From positions 1 to 63,289 of the forward strand of contig CAZISM010000017.1 of the NCBI GenBank assembly GCA_964541895.1: a stretch of 63,289 nucleotides of DNA. Direction: 5' to 3'. Positions 17,347-27,300 of this stretch are shown piece by piece. The position numbers and the translations under genes were made by a program. The DNA is from CAZISM01 sp964541895 (GTDB lineage: Bacteria; Zhuqueibacterota; Zhuqueibacteria; Residuimicrobiales; Residuimicrobiaceae). The notes under the pieces are model-generated. The model was not told the origin of the DNA and searched no databases. It saw only the letters and a program-made list of their open reading frames with translations. The number at the start of each line of letters is the position of its first letter. Within the stretch, counting starts at the first letter, position 1.

Positions 17347-18242
17347 CCGGATTGCATGGCATGGGCGGCGTTGATTTCCAGGTTGCGAATGACCTGCTCG
17401 AGCAGATTGCGATCGCCATAGATGTAGCCGCAATCGTGGCACAAGGATTTTTCGATTTTAAAATGTTTCAGCACACCGGTCAATAACAGGGTGTCCGTAG
17501 CTTCATTCAGGACCACATTCAGGTCCAGCGGCTCGAATCGCGGTTTGGTGGGGCGGCTGAGCGAGAGCAGATTCTTGCCGTGCAGGGCCACTTTTTCCAG
17601 GTTGGTGGTGAACAGCTCTGCAATCGCTTTCACTTTATCCGGCTTTTCCGCCTGCTGCTGCAGCAAGCGCGCGTGAATCAGCAATCCGCCCACCAGGTTG
17701 TTCAACTCATGACCGATGCTGCCGGCGATGATGCCCAGTGTGGCCTGCTTCTCGGTCCTCAGCAGCTGTTCGTGAGCCTGTTTCAATTCTGTGATGTCTT
17801 TGTACATCAGGGTGACCGCCTCGACGTGTCCATGTTCATTGAATATGGGAGAGGCTGAGATCAGGACGTTTCTGGCTTCCCCACGATTATTGTAGCGCAA
17901 CGCTTCCAGACTTTTTAATGACTCGCCGTTAATCACCTTGCGCGATAACAACAGAGCCTCTTTTTCCACCGGGTCCTGCACGATCAGGTCATCGATCTCT
18001 TTGCCCAGCGCTTCCTCTTCTGCGTAGCCGAAAATTTTGACCGCGCCCCTGTTCCAGGAGGTCACGATGGTGTCCGGTGCGATGGTAATGATGGCATCCT
18101 GGGCGTTCTCGACGATGGAGCGATAGAGCTGTTCCGATTCGCGAAGCTCGTGGATGATTTCCCACACCAATCCGGTCATCTTTTCGGAAAGGTCGCCCAT
18201 TTTCCGGGCTATTTCGTCGGTTTTATAAGCGGATTTTTTCAT
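17347..18242 (-). CDS. PAS sensor histidine kinase, C-terminus lost in gap
   Basis: About 298 residues are visible. Residues 35-155 form a PAS domain (QLYRSIVENAQDAIITI through the SPIFNEHGHVEAVTLMYKDIT end). A HisKA region follows with phosphoacceptor motif GSIGHELNNL near residue 180, and then the start of the ATPase domain with N-box LLEQVIRNLEINAAHAMQS, which the gap cuts. There are no membrane spans, so it is a cytoplasmic sensor. Reading through the Ns gives a stop soon after, but the frame across the gap means nothing. It is divergent from the sigma-54-promoted WXXGXW gene. Confidence 0.85.
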
Positions 18243-18330
18243 AGTTTGATATTGGTATATACTGCAATATAATCACTCTGCGGCATTCAGTAAAGTTTTT
18301 TTTGCATTGTTCCTCCCGGTCCGGTCGCGT

Positions 18331-18346
18331 TGTACCCCCATGTACA
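18331..18346. promoter_or_regulatory. Candidate activator site upstream of sigma-54 promoter
   Basis: TGTACCCCCATGTACA contains a TGTAC pair, direct and partly inverted, about 90 bases upstream of the -24 element. This is the usual distance for an enhancer-binding protein. No partner can be named. Confidence 0.3.
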
Positions 18347-18421
18347 TCCCCGTGTGATTTCGGTCAATTGTCGATACGCCAACTCTTTTTAAAACAATAA
18401 ATAATAAGAACGACTGCGATT

Positions 18422-18437
18422 TGGCACTCTGATTGCA
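18422..18437 (+). promoter_or_regulatory. Sigma-54 (-24/-12) promoter
   Basis: TGGCACTCTGATTGCA matches the consensus TGGCACG-N4-TTGCA at every key base, with GG (18423-18424) and GC (18435-18436) at exact spacing. Transcription would start near 18448, giving a short leader to the ATG at 18485. Confidence 0.75.
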
Positions 18438-18484
18438 GGAGAGATAGCAGATGGTCAAAGATGAAACCTATAAAGGAGGCAGAT

Positions 18485-18805
18485 ATGAAATCGCTTAATG
18501 GAATGATGATGGCTTGTGCCCTGATGATAATAGGGCTGAATCCGATGGACACTCAGGCCCTTGCCCGCGGCCGCCTTGTGATCAAGGTGGCGCCGCCGGC
18601 TGCAAAGGTGGTGGTGGCCCGGCCCGCCTGTCCGTATAAAAACGGCGTTTGGGTGGCCGGTTATTGGGAATGGCACCATGGTCGGCATGTCTGGCGCGAT
18701 GGGCGTTGGCTGAAGCCGAAACACGGCCACGTGTGGGTGGACGGCCACTGGCACAACTCTACGGATGGTTGGGAATGGATCCCCGGCCATTGGAAAAAGC
18801 TATAA
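18485..18805 (+). CDS. Small exported WXXGXW-repeat protein (BcpO-related)
   Basis: The 106-residue product starts at ATG 18485 behind a perfect AAAGGAGG. A signal peptide leads into a basic, Val-rich stretch and then tandem WXXGXW-like units: GVWVAGYWEWHHGRH, GRWLKPKHGHVWVDGHW and WEWIPGHWKKL (PF12779 type). Such repeats are found in small periplasmic or surface proteins often linked to envelope stress; the molecular role is unknown. It has its own sigma-54 promoter and terminator, so it is a single-gene transcript under an enhancer-binding activator. Confidence 0.8.
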   Translation: MKSLNGMMMACALMIIGLNPMDTQALARGRLVIKVAPPAAKVVVARPACPYKNGVWVAGYWEWHHGRHVWRDGRWLKPKHGHVWVDGHWHNSTDGWEWIPGHWKKL

Positions 18806-18847
18806 ACCGGATCTGGCAATTCCTGCGAGGACAAGCGGGAGCTATCT

Positions 18848-18880
18848 GTCGGACGCCCTGGAGGGGTCCGACCTTTTTTT
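18848..18880 (+). terminator. Intrinsic terminator of the WXXGXW gene
   Basis: GTCGGAC (18848-18854) pairs with GTCCGAC (18866-18872), with a further CCC/GGG inside, followed by TTTTTTT. A related hairpin occurs at 42657-42683. Confidence 0.85.
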
Positions 18881-18957
18881 GTGGCGTGAAAAATCGCTCG
18901 TAATATGCTAAACAGGCTGCCCGTCGCGGGCAGTCCCTGCAGCGTAAAAAAAAGCGT

Positions 18958-18986
18958 TTGACTTTAAAACAGAGATTTGCTAAACT
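18958..18986 (+). promoter_or_regulatory. Sigma-70 type promoter upstream of ALDH gene
   Basis: TTGACT (18958-18963), a 17-bp spacer, then TAAACT (18981-18986). The upstream AAAAAGCG and the TTTAAAACAGA after the -35 recur at the promoter at 49088. A leader of about 165 bases would separate the start point from the ALDH gene. Confidence 0.6.
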
Positions 18987-19111
18987 GATTTGCTGTGGCG
19001 AAGGCGTGGCGCCACCGGGCCGGCATGGCCGGCCGTTCGATGCTGTGGACCTATCCGCAACCGGTTTTCGTATGGCGAAAAAGAATGCAAACCATCGCTC
19101 TATACAACGTG

Positions 19112-19142
19112 GCACAGGCGTTTTCTGATCCTGTGCTTTTTT
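19112..19142 (+). terminator. Terminator-like hairpin in the ALDH leader (possible attenuator)
   Basis: GCACAGG (19112-19118) pairs with CCTGTGC (19130-19136), followed by TTTTTT. It ends just 9 bases before the GGGAGG ribosome site of the ALDH gene and downstream of the promoter, as expected of a transcription attenuator. No known riboswitch fold is recognised in the leader. Confidence 0.5.
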
Positions 19143-19161
19143 ATTTTAAGGGAGGTAGGAT

Positions 19162-20694
19162 ATGGATTTTATGCAGACACTGGGCCTGAAGGCGAAAAAT
19201 CAGGGCGCTTCAACCGGATGCGAGTGGAACACGACGACCGATCAGGGTGAATTGAATATATATTCACCCGTTGACGGTCAAAAGATCGCCGGCGTTTATC
19301 AGGCCTCAGCCGCCGATTATGACCGTATGATCGTTCAAGCCCAGGCCGCTTTCAAAACATGGCGCATGGTGCCGGCCCCCAGGCGCGGCGAGATCGTGCG
19401 CCAGATCGGCGAAACATTGCGTGAGCACAAGGATCCTCTCGGACGTCTGGTGACCTATGAAATGGGCAAGTCCTTACAGGAAGGCTGGGGTGAAGTCCAG
19501 GAGATGATCGATATCTGTGATTTCGCCGTCGGTCAATCAAGACAGCTGTATGGCTTTACCATGCATTCCGAGCGCGTCCGGCATCGCATGTATGACCAGT
19601 ACCATCCACTGGGCGTCGTCGCCGTAATCACGGCCTTTAACTTTCCGGTAGCGGTCTGGGCCTGGAACGCCATGCTGGCAGCGGTATGCGGTGATGTGAT
19701 TGTGTGGAAGCCTTCTTCGAAAACGCCGCTGACCGCTATTGCCGTGCAACACCTGATCAAAGAGGTTCTCAAGGCCAACGCCTTGCCGGAGGGACTGTTT
19801 AATCTTATCATCGGCCGTGGTGCCACGATCGGCGAACGCATATTGAATGACAGCAACATCCCCCTGATTTCCCTGACCGGTTCCACGCAAGTGGGCGTGC
19901 ACACGGCAGCGACCGTGGCCCGGCGGCTGGGACGTACGATCCTGGAGTTGGGCGGCAACAACGCCATCATCATTACGCCGGATGCGGATTTAAAGCTGGT
20001 CTTGCCGGCTGTGGTCTTTGGCAGCGTGGGCACGGCTGGTCAACGCTGCACCACCACGCGGCGGTTGATCATACATGAAGCGGTATATGATCGCTTCCTG
20101 GCCGCCCTTGTCAAGGCCTATGAGGGGGTGCGGATCGGCTCGCCATTGGACGTGAACAACCATATGGGGCCTCTGGTGGACAAGGAAGCGGTGACGACGT
20201 TCTGCGCAGCGCTGGACAAAATCCGCGCGGCCGGCGGCCGGATCGTATTCGGCGGACGCACGCTCTCCGGGGCCGGCTATGAATCCGGCTGCTATGTTAC
20301 GCCGGCCATTGTGGAAGCGGAAAATCACTGGCCCATCGTTCAGGAAGAGACCTTTGCACCGATATTATATCTGATCAAGTACCGCGGCGCCATTGAGAAC
20401 GCGATTGAATTGCACAACGCCGTGCCGCAGGGATTGTCGTCTGCGATCTTTAGCAATAATCTGCGCGAGACCGAAGCGTTTCTCTCCCACGAGGGTTCGG
20501 ATTGCGGCATCGCCAATGTCAACATCGGCACATCAGGCGCGGAAATCGGCGGCGCTTTTGGCGGTGAAAAGGAGACCGGCGGCGGCCGGGAGTCCGGTTC
20601 CGACGCCTGGAAGGCCTATATGAGACGTCAAACCAATACGATCAACTGGTCGGATCATCTGCCGTTGGCGCAAGGCATTCAGTTCGATATCTAG
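19162..20694 (+). CDS. Aldehyde dehydrogenase, ALDH7/antiquitin-like
   Basis: The 510-residue product has full ALDH architecture: the NAD-binding AFNFPVAVWAWN and VWKPSSKTP, a FNLIIG...LISLTGSTQVG turn, the catalytic Glu in LELGGNN (near 263) and the nucleophilic Cys in GQRCTTTRR (near 296). The GGAFGGEKETGGGRESGSDAWK ending region and the GNN motif resemble the ALDH7 family, which oxidises alpha-aminoadipic semialdehyde in lysine breakdown or betaine aldehyde. The substrate is not fixed by context, since no lysine catabolic gene adjoins. It appears to be a single-gene unit with its own promoter, leader hairpin and terminator. Confidence 0.88.
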   Translation: MDFMQTLGLKAKNQGASTGCEWNTTTDQGELNIYSPVDGQKIAGVYQASAADYDRMIVQAQAAFKTWRMVPAPRRGEIVRQIGETLREHKDPLGRLVTYEMGKSLQEGWGEVQEMIDICDFAVGQSRQLYGFTMHSERVRHRMYDQYHPLGVVAVITAFNFPVAVWAWNAMLAAVCGDVIVWKPSSKTPLTAIAVQHLIKEVLKANALPEGLFNLIIGRGATIGERILNDSNIPLISLTGSTQVGVHTAATVARRLGRTILELGGNNAIIITPDADLKLVLPAVVFGSVGTAGQRCTTTRRLIIHEAVYDRFLAALVKAYEGVRIGSPLDVNNHMGPLVDKEAVTTFCAALDKIRAAGGRIVFGGRTLSGAGYESGCYVTPAIVEAENHWPIVQEETFAPILYLIKYRGAIENAIELHNAVPQGLSSAIFSNNLRETEAFLSHEGSDCGIANVNIGTSGAEIGGAFGGEKETGGGRESGSDAWKAYMRRQTNTINWSDHLPLAQGIQFDI

Positions 20695-20701
20695 TCCATG
20701 T

Positions 20702-20740
20702 GCAGCAGGGTGGCCCAGCGGCTACCCTGCTGCATTTTTT
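20702..20740 (+). terminator. Strong intrinsic terminator after ALDH
   Basis: GCAGCAGGGT pairs with ACCCTGCTGC, with GGCC/GGCT bases inside, followed by TTTTTT at 20735-20740. Confidence 0.85.
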
Positions 20741-21012
20741 GTTAATAAGTCTTGTTTTTTTCGATACAAGGGTTATATTATTCGGGATGAGGTGATCTCT
20801 GATCGCCAAGGGTTGGGTAACGACGGGCTCTTACATATTCTTCAAGCTGTAGCATCACGCTTACGCCGGCACTGCAACTTTCCCAGCACCTATTTCTGCC
20901 GTTCTATCTTTTCAGCCTGCAAAAACATATACAGCTGCATGGTATGTGCAAGGCTGCAAGTAATTCCATCGTGCTTTCGTTCGATTGTGGCAATCACTTA
21001 TCAACAGGGCCA

Positions 21013-24000
21013 ATGCAAATGGAAAAGAAAAAGGTCTCGGCACGCTCTTCCTCAGCGGACCACTCTGCGAAAAAGAAGGAGCAGATAGAGGAAGGAAAAA
21101 CCGGCAAGAAAAAGTCGAACCAATCGACAAGACCTTTGCCCGGATCGGCTGAGACGGGTTCGGTTCCGGATGAGGCGATGCACCAACGCCAGGCAACTGG
21201 TCGCGAGACTGTTTTTACCGGCGCCCCGGCATCCGGCGATCTGCCGGAACATTATTACCGGGAGATATTCAATTCGACCAACGAAGCCATCTACATCGGC
21301 GAGCATACAACCGGCCGGATTATTGATGTCAACGACGCCCTGGTGCGGTTGTACGGATTCGAATCGCGGGACGAGGCGCTTGGCAAAACCATCAATGATT
21401 TATTTATGGATCAACCGCCGCTCAAGAACCAGGCAGCCTTGGATGATTATGTCCGTCGCGTGTTTTCACAAGGTCCGCAGATTTTTGAATGGCAGGCCAG
21501 GAAAAAGAGCGGCGAAAAATGCTGGATTGAAGTCTCAATGAAGCGGTTGCAGTTCGGCGACACAACCCTGCTGCTGGCGGTGGTGCGCGATATCGAAAGC
21601 CGCAAACGGATAGAGGAGGAGGTGAAAATCCACCGCGACCGATTGCTGCGGGCCGAGCAGGTATCCAGGTCCGGCAATTGGGAATTTCATCTCGATTCAG
21701 GAACGGTATACGCCTCTGAGGGCGCGCGGGCGATTTACGGTGTGCTGTCAGAGTGGTCGATCCGTGAAGCGCAAAAGGTGCCGTTGCCGGAATACCGCGC
21801 CCTGCTGGATACCGCCCTGGCGGATCTGGTGGAGGGCCGGTCGGATTACAACGTCGAGTTTAAAATCCGCCACCTCCAGTCCGGCGAGATCCGTGATATT
21901 CGTTCGGTGGCCTTGTACGATAAAGAGACCCAGGTTGTGTTCGGCATCATTCAGGACATCACCGAGAACAAGCGCGCCGAGCACGCCCTGCGCGAAAGTG
22001 AAGAACAGTTTCGAATCCTGTTCGAAACCATCGAGCAGGGAATCTTGTATCAGCTGGCGAACGGCAAGATCACGACCGCCAACCCGGCGGCGGAGCGGAT
22101 CCTGGGCCTATCGCTTGACCAGTTGCGCGAACGCACTTCCGTGGATCCGCGTTGGCGCGCCATCCACGAGGACGGTTCTTCGTTTCCCGGCGATACCCAT
22201 CCCTCCATAGTGGCGTTGCGCACCGGCCAGAGCGTCCTCGGCCAGATCATGGGAATTTTTCATCCGAAAGAGAATGCGCACCGCTGGCTATTGGTCAGCG
22301 CCTATCCGCTTTTTAAACCGGGTGAGTCCGCCCCGTATCAGGCTGTAGCCAGCTTTACCGATATTACGGCGATACGCGCGACCAACGAAAGTCTGAAGCA
22401 GCGGGAAAACCTGCTCAACAAAATTCTCGACCTGCTGCCGGTTGGGCTCTGGCTTGCCGACAAAGACGGTCAATTGATCCGCAGCAACAAAGAGGGCCGG
22501 GCCATTTGGGGGGCCGAGCCCTTGGTGGGTTCGGATCAGTACAGTATATTCAAAGGCTATCGGCTGCCCTCCGGAAAGGAGATCCGGCCGGACGATTGGG
22601 CGCTGGCGCATGCCATACGTGAAAAAGCGACCATCACCGACGAGCTGCTGGAAATTCATGCTTTTGACGGCAAGAAAAAAATCGTACTGAATTATGCGGC
22701 GCCGGTGCTGAACGAACGGGGGGATGTGGAGGCTGCCATCGTCGTCAATCAGGACATTACCAGTCGCATGCAGACCGAGATCGCCTTGCGTGACAGCGAA
22801 GAAAAATTCCGCAGTATGGCTGAACAGATGTATGACGTGTTGTTCGTAACCGATCATACCGGGACGATCACCTATATTTCGCCGGCCGCCCAAGCCACCT
22901 TCGGCTATACCCCGCATGAGATGATCGGCAACCATTTCGCTTTTTACCTGGCCCCGAGCGAGGCGCAAAAAGCAGGCGTTGTGTTTGCACAATCCGTGGT
23001 TGGAGAAATTGAAGCCGCTCACCTCGAACTGACCATGCAACGCAAGGATCAGACCTCTTTTGTCGGCGAGCTGGTTGCCAAGCGGGTAAACGCCAAAGCC
23101 ATGTCCGGCACGATCGGCGTGATCCGGGACGTTTCGGAGCGTAAGCGGCTACAGGACGATCTGGTGGCGGCCAAAGAGCGCGCCGAGGAGAGCGATCGAC
23201 TCAAAACCGCGTTCTTGCAAAACATCTCCCACGAGATCCGCACGCCGATGAACGGCATTCTGGGCTTTTCCGACATGCTGACCGACCCGGATCTGACACC
23301 GGAAAAGCGGAAATATTTCATCGAGATCATCCGTCACAGCGGCGAGCACCTGCTTTCCATCATCGACGATATCATCAACGTGGCCGTTCTTGAGGCCGGC
23401 AAGATCAATCTGATCGAGACCGATATCGACCTGTATCAGCTGTTGCGCATCGTTCACGATGAATTCAGCCTTAAAGCGACGGAAAAACAACTGCAGTTCG
23501 AAAAGCAGATAGCCATGCCGTACGAGGAGGCGCAGATCCGTGCGGATGAAACCAAATTGAAACAGATAATAACCAACCTTTTGGTGAATGCGTTCAGATT
23601 CACCCATAAAGGGCGTGTGACCATGTGCTGTCGGCGGGACAACGGCTTTTTAGAATTTCGCGTTTCCGATACCGGCATCGGCATCGATCCACAACATCAT
23701 GCCGCCATTTTTGAACGCTTTCGCCAGTTGCAGATGCCCACGGCGGTTATCGGCGGCGGCATCGGGCTCGGCCTGGCGATCTGCAAGGGCTATATCGAAC
23801 AGATGGGAGGCCGGATCTGGCTGGAGTCGACGCCCGGGCAGGGTTCGGATTTTTACTTTACCTTGCCGTACCGGCCGGTCGAACGCCACGATGTCACCGT
23901 GGTGGCCGACCCGACGGTTGCCGCGCCCAAACGAGCCGCCACCGTTCTGGTGGCGGAGGATGATCCGGTCAATTTTCAGCTCATCCAGATGTGGCTGGCG

Positions 24001-24297
24001 CCGCTTCATTTGAATCTGTTGCATGCAGCGGATGGCCGTGAGGCCGTGGAGCTCTGTCGCCTGCACCCCGAAATCCGGCTGGTGATTATGGATATGCGCA
24101 TGCCGGTGATGGACGGTTACGAGGCCACCCGGGTGATACGGCAGCACAACGGCACCGTGCCCATCATCGCTTTGACCGCCTATGCCCTGAGCGGTGACAG
24201 GGAAAAGGCGTTGCAGGTCGGTTGCAGCGACTATCTGGCGCGGCCGGCGAAAAGGGGGGATTTGCTGACGTTGATCGAAAAATATCTCGAGTCTTAG
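21013..24297 (+). CDS. Cytoplasmic multi-PAS hybrid histidine kinase
   Basis: About 1094 residues from ATG 21013 (ATG 20944 and 21019 are possible; no start has a strong ribosome site). A Lys-rich tail is followed by five PAS modules, several ending in DIT or DIE signatures (VVRDIESRKR, IIQDITENKR, SFTDITAIRA, VNQDITSRMQ, VIRDVSERKR). A HisKA domain (SHEIRTPMNGILGFSDML, His near 740), a HATPase with DTGIGI and GIGLGLAI, and a C-terminal receiver with Asp in VIMDMRMP complete it. The receiver's conserved Lys before Pro is Arg (YLARPAK). There are no membrane spans. It precedes a second hybrid kinase of like build by 49 bp. Confidence 0.9.
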   Translation: MQMEKKKVSARSSSADHSAKKKEQIEEGKTGKKKSNQSTRPLPGSAETGSVPDEAMHQRQATGRETVFTGAPASGDLPEHYYREIFNSTNEAIYIGEHTTGRIIDVNDALVRLYGFESRDEALGKTINDLFMDQPPLKNQAALDDYVRRVFSQGPQIFEWQARKKSGEKCWIEVSMKRLQFGDTTLLLAVVRDIESRKRIEEEVKIHRDRLLRAEQVSRSGNWEFHLDSGTVYASEGARAIYGVLSEWSIREAQKVPLPEYRALLDTALADLVEGRSDYNVEFKIRHLQSGEIRDIRSVALYDKETQVVFGIIQDITENKRAEHALRESEEQFRILFETIEQGILYQLANGKITTANPAAERILGLSLDQLRERTSVDPRWRAIHEDGSSFPGDTHPSIVALRTGQSVLGQIMGIFHPKENAHRWLLVSAYPLFKPGESAPYQAVASFTDITAIRATNESLKQRENLLNKILDLLPVGLWLADKDGQLIRSNKEGRAIWGAEPLVGSDQYSIFKGYRLPSGKEIRPDDWALAHAIREKATITDELLEIHAFDGKKKIVLNYAAPVLNERGDVEAAIVVNQDITSRMQTEIALRDSEEKFRSMAEQMYDVLFVTDHTGTITYISPAAQATFGYTPHEMIGNHFAFYLAPSEAQKAGVVFAQSVVGEIEAAHLELTMQRKDQTSFVGELVAKRVNAKAMSGTIGVIRDVSERKRLQDDLVAAKERAEESDRLKTAFLQNISHEIRTPMNGILGFSDMLTDPDLTPEKRKYFIEIIRHSGEHLLSIIDDIINVAVLEAGKINLIETDIDLYQLLRIVHDEFSLKATEKQLQFEKQIAMPYEEAQIRADETKLKQIITNLLVNAFRFTHKGRVTMCCRRDNGFLEFRVSDTGIGIDPQHHAAIFERFRQLQMPTAVIGGGIGLGLAICKGYIEQMGGRIWLESTPGQGSDFYFTLPYRPVERHDVTVVADPTVAAPKRAATVLVAEDDPVNFQLIQMWLAPLHLNLLHAADGREAVELCRLHPEIRLVIMDMRMPVMDGYEATRVIRQHNGTVPIIALTAYALSGDREKALQVGCSDYLARPAKRGDLLTLIEKYLES

Positions 24298-24346
24298 CAA
24301 TTAATTCCGGGGCGCGATGTCGTAATTCATACAGGATCAATCCAAT

Positions 24347-27300
24347 ATGAGTGACGGAAAAAAATCGGACGGCCAGCTGAAAAGGCCGTCGAAAAACAGG
24401 GATCAAAAAGGTGCGCGTTCATCAGCGGCCCTTCGTGCTGAAACGAGCGGGAAGCGCGGCCAGGCGCACCGCGCCATGCCCTCGGAGCCGATCCTGTGGA
24501 ACAATGAGGAGTTGCCGCACATGATTCCCGCGTCTTTGCTCGGGGAGGCCACCATCGCATTGTTTATCGGGGTGGAAGGCATTATTGTGCATTGCAATGG
24601 ATATGCCTGCGACATGCTGGGCTATGTCTCGCCCGTAGAGGTGTGCGGCACCTCGATGTATGACCTCGTACCGGAGAAATATCACCCGCTGCTCAAAAAG
24701 CGGCTGCAGCCGCGCCGCAAGGGCGCGGGCCACGTGCAAACGGAATTTGAGATGAAGGGCAGAGATGGCCGTGCGGTCTGGCTGGAAGCCGTATTCCAAG
24801 CCATCTTTTATCAGAATAAAGCGGCCGTTCTGATGTTCGGCAAGGATATCTCGTACCGGATACAGTTGGAAGAGGCGTTGCGGACGAGCGAATACAAATA
24901 TCGCAGCCTGTTGGAAAATGCCGGGGAAGCGGTGCTGGTGTTGCAGGATGGCCGCATCAAGTTTTTTAACAAGAGAACACCGGAGATGATCGGTCGTTCA
25001 GAGCGGGAGCTGGCGGCCAAATCCTTTGCCGAATTCATTCATCCCGATGACCGCGCCATGGTCCTGCAACGGTATCAGCAAAGAATGCAGGGCATCCCCA
25101 CACCGGCAAGTTATGTCTTCCGTGTTTTACACGGCTCCGGCGATCTGCGCTGGACAGAGATCAAGGTGGCTGAAATCATTTGGGAAGGCCGTCCGGCTAC
25201 GCTGAATTTTCTTGATGACATCACCCAGCGCAGGGCGGCGGAGCAGGAGCTTGATAACAAGATGCGTCAACTGAGCTGGATCTCCAGCTCGGCGTCCACC
25301 CTGTTACGCATCGAAACGAGAGTAGAGATCCTCGAGTACGTGAAGGGCATCCTCTCTGAATTGTCGGGTGCCGATTATCTGGTCATTTCCGATTATGATC
25401 CCGAGTATCAAAGTATAGTCCCCAGGTACCATATCGGTCTGGAACCGTTTCTCGACCAGGCGCGAAAGACGTTTGGCCTGGAGCTCGGCCAATTCTCCGT
25501 GCCCATGGCGGAGTTGGCCCACCAGATGGATGACTTGCTGCGCATGGAGATCCATCTGGTGGAGCGCGGCTTTTATACGTTGTTGAATAAAAAATATCCT
25601 TTGGCGCTGTGCCGCGGTTTCGAAAAGCTCATGGGTATCGAAAAGATCTATATCCGCGCTTTTATCTGGAAGGGGCGGCTGTTTGGAGGTCTCATGCTGG
25701 CTTTTAAAAAAGGCCACCTCCTGCAGAACCAGACCATCCTCGAGCCTATCATCAATCAGGCGGCGCTGGCGCTGGGCCGGCGGATGTATGAAGAATCGCT
25801 GCTGCACAGTGAAGAAAAATACAGATTGTTGATCGACAGTCTCGGCGAGGGCGTCTCCACTACAGACCTCCGCGAAGTATTTACCTTTGCCAATCCCGCT
25901 GCTGATGAAATTTTCGGCATGCCGCGGGGCGGGCTGGTGGGTCGTTCCCTGCTGGACTTTTTGTCGGATGACGACCAGGCGCAAGTACTGGCTGAAACCG
26001 GAAGAAAGAAAGAACATCAACGGGAACAGAGCAAATACGAGATCGTCATCACACGGACGGACGGCCAACAACGCAACCTGCTGGTGACTTCCTCGGCGCT
26101 TTTGGATCAAAACAGGCAGCTGACCGGCACCTTCGGCATCTTTCGCGATATCACGGAGCGCAAGAGTTCGGAAGAGGCGCTGCAGCGCAAAGCCCACGAG
26201 GATGCCGCTCTGGCCTCCATTTCGTCTTCCATGTTAAAGCCGGATGCCACGCTGGACAGAGTGGTGGAACAGATTCTGGTCCACGCCCGTTCTTTGACCG
26301 GCAGCCGGCATGGCTTTGTTTCTTTTATTGACCAGGAGAACGGCGACAACATCGTCCAGATCAACACCACCATGTTCGGCCGTACGCCGACGGATCGAAA
26401 CAAAACGGTCATTCACCGCACCAGCGACGGCCGTTATCCCGGCCTGCTCGGCCAAAGTCTGAACACACGTTCCGTTTGCGTCCTGAACACTTTGCCATCC
26501 CGGTCCGGCGCACTGGCCTGGCCGAAAGAGTATGTTGCACTGGATAATTTTCTCTCCATTCCGGTGCAGTTCGGCGAACAGCTGCTGGGCCAGATCGGCA
26601 TGGCCAACAGCGAGCGAGGCTACGGCGCGCCGCATATCGAAGTCTTGCAGCGCATCGCCGAATTGTACGCGCTTTTTCTTCAGCAGAAAAAGATGATGCA
26701 GGTGATCGAAGAGAGTGAAGATCGCTATAGCACCTTCGTCAATTCCAATCTGGATATGGTCTTTTTAAAGGACACCGATTACCGCTATGCTGTGGTCAAC
26801 AGTCAGCTGGCGGAGTTTTTCGGGAAAACAGCGCCAGAGGTGATCGGACGCACAGATTACGATCTGATGAGCGAAGCGGCGGCCGACGCCTGCCGTTTCA
26901 GCGATGAGGAGGCGCTCCGGAAAGGGGAGGTGTTCATCAACGAGGAGGTTATCGGTCAGCGGGTCTACGAGACGCGCAAGTTTCCGGTCACCATTAAAAA
27001 CAAAAAGGTGGTCGGCGGTATCATCCGCGACATCACCGCTCAAAAAGCGGCTCAGGAGGAGATCCTTAAACTTTCTAAAGGCATCGAACAGAGCCCGGCG
27101 TCCGTTGTGATTACCGACATCCAGGGCAACATCGAATATGTCAACGCCAAGTTTTGCACGCTGACCGGCTATACGCTGGAAGAGGTGATAGGGAAAAATC
27201 CGCGCATCTTAAAGTCCACAGAGGATAATGTCACCGATTATACGGCCTTGTGGAATACCATTCTCGCCGGTGAAGAATGGCGCGGAGAGTTTTACAACCG

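Noticed and set aside
17232..17442. Kinase ORF reading through the gap to a stop at 17232
   Set aside because: The gap is of unknown size, so the frame across 100 N has no meaning; I ended the kinase at the gap.
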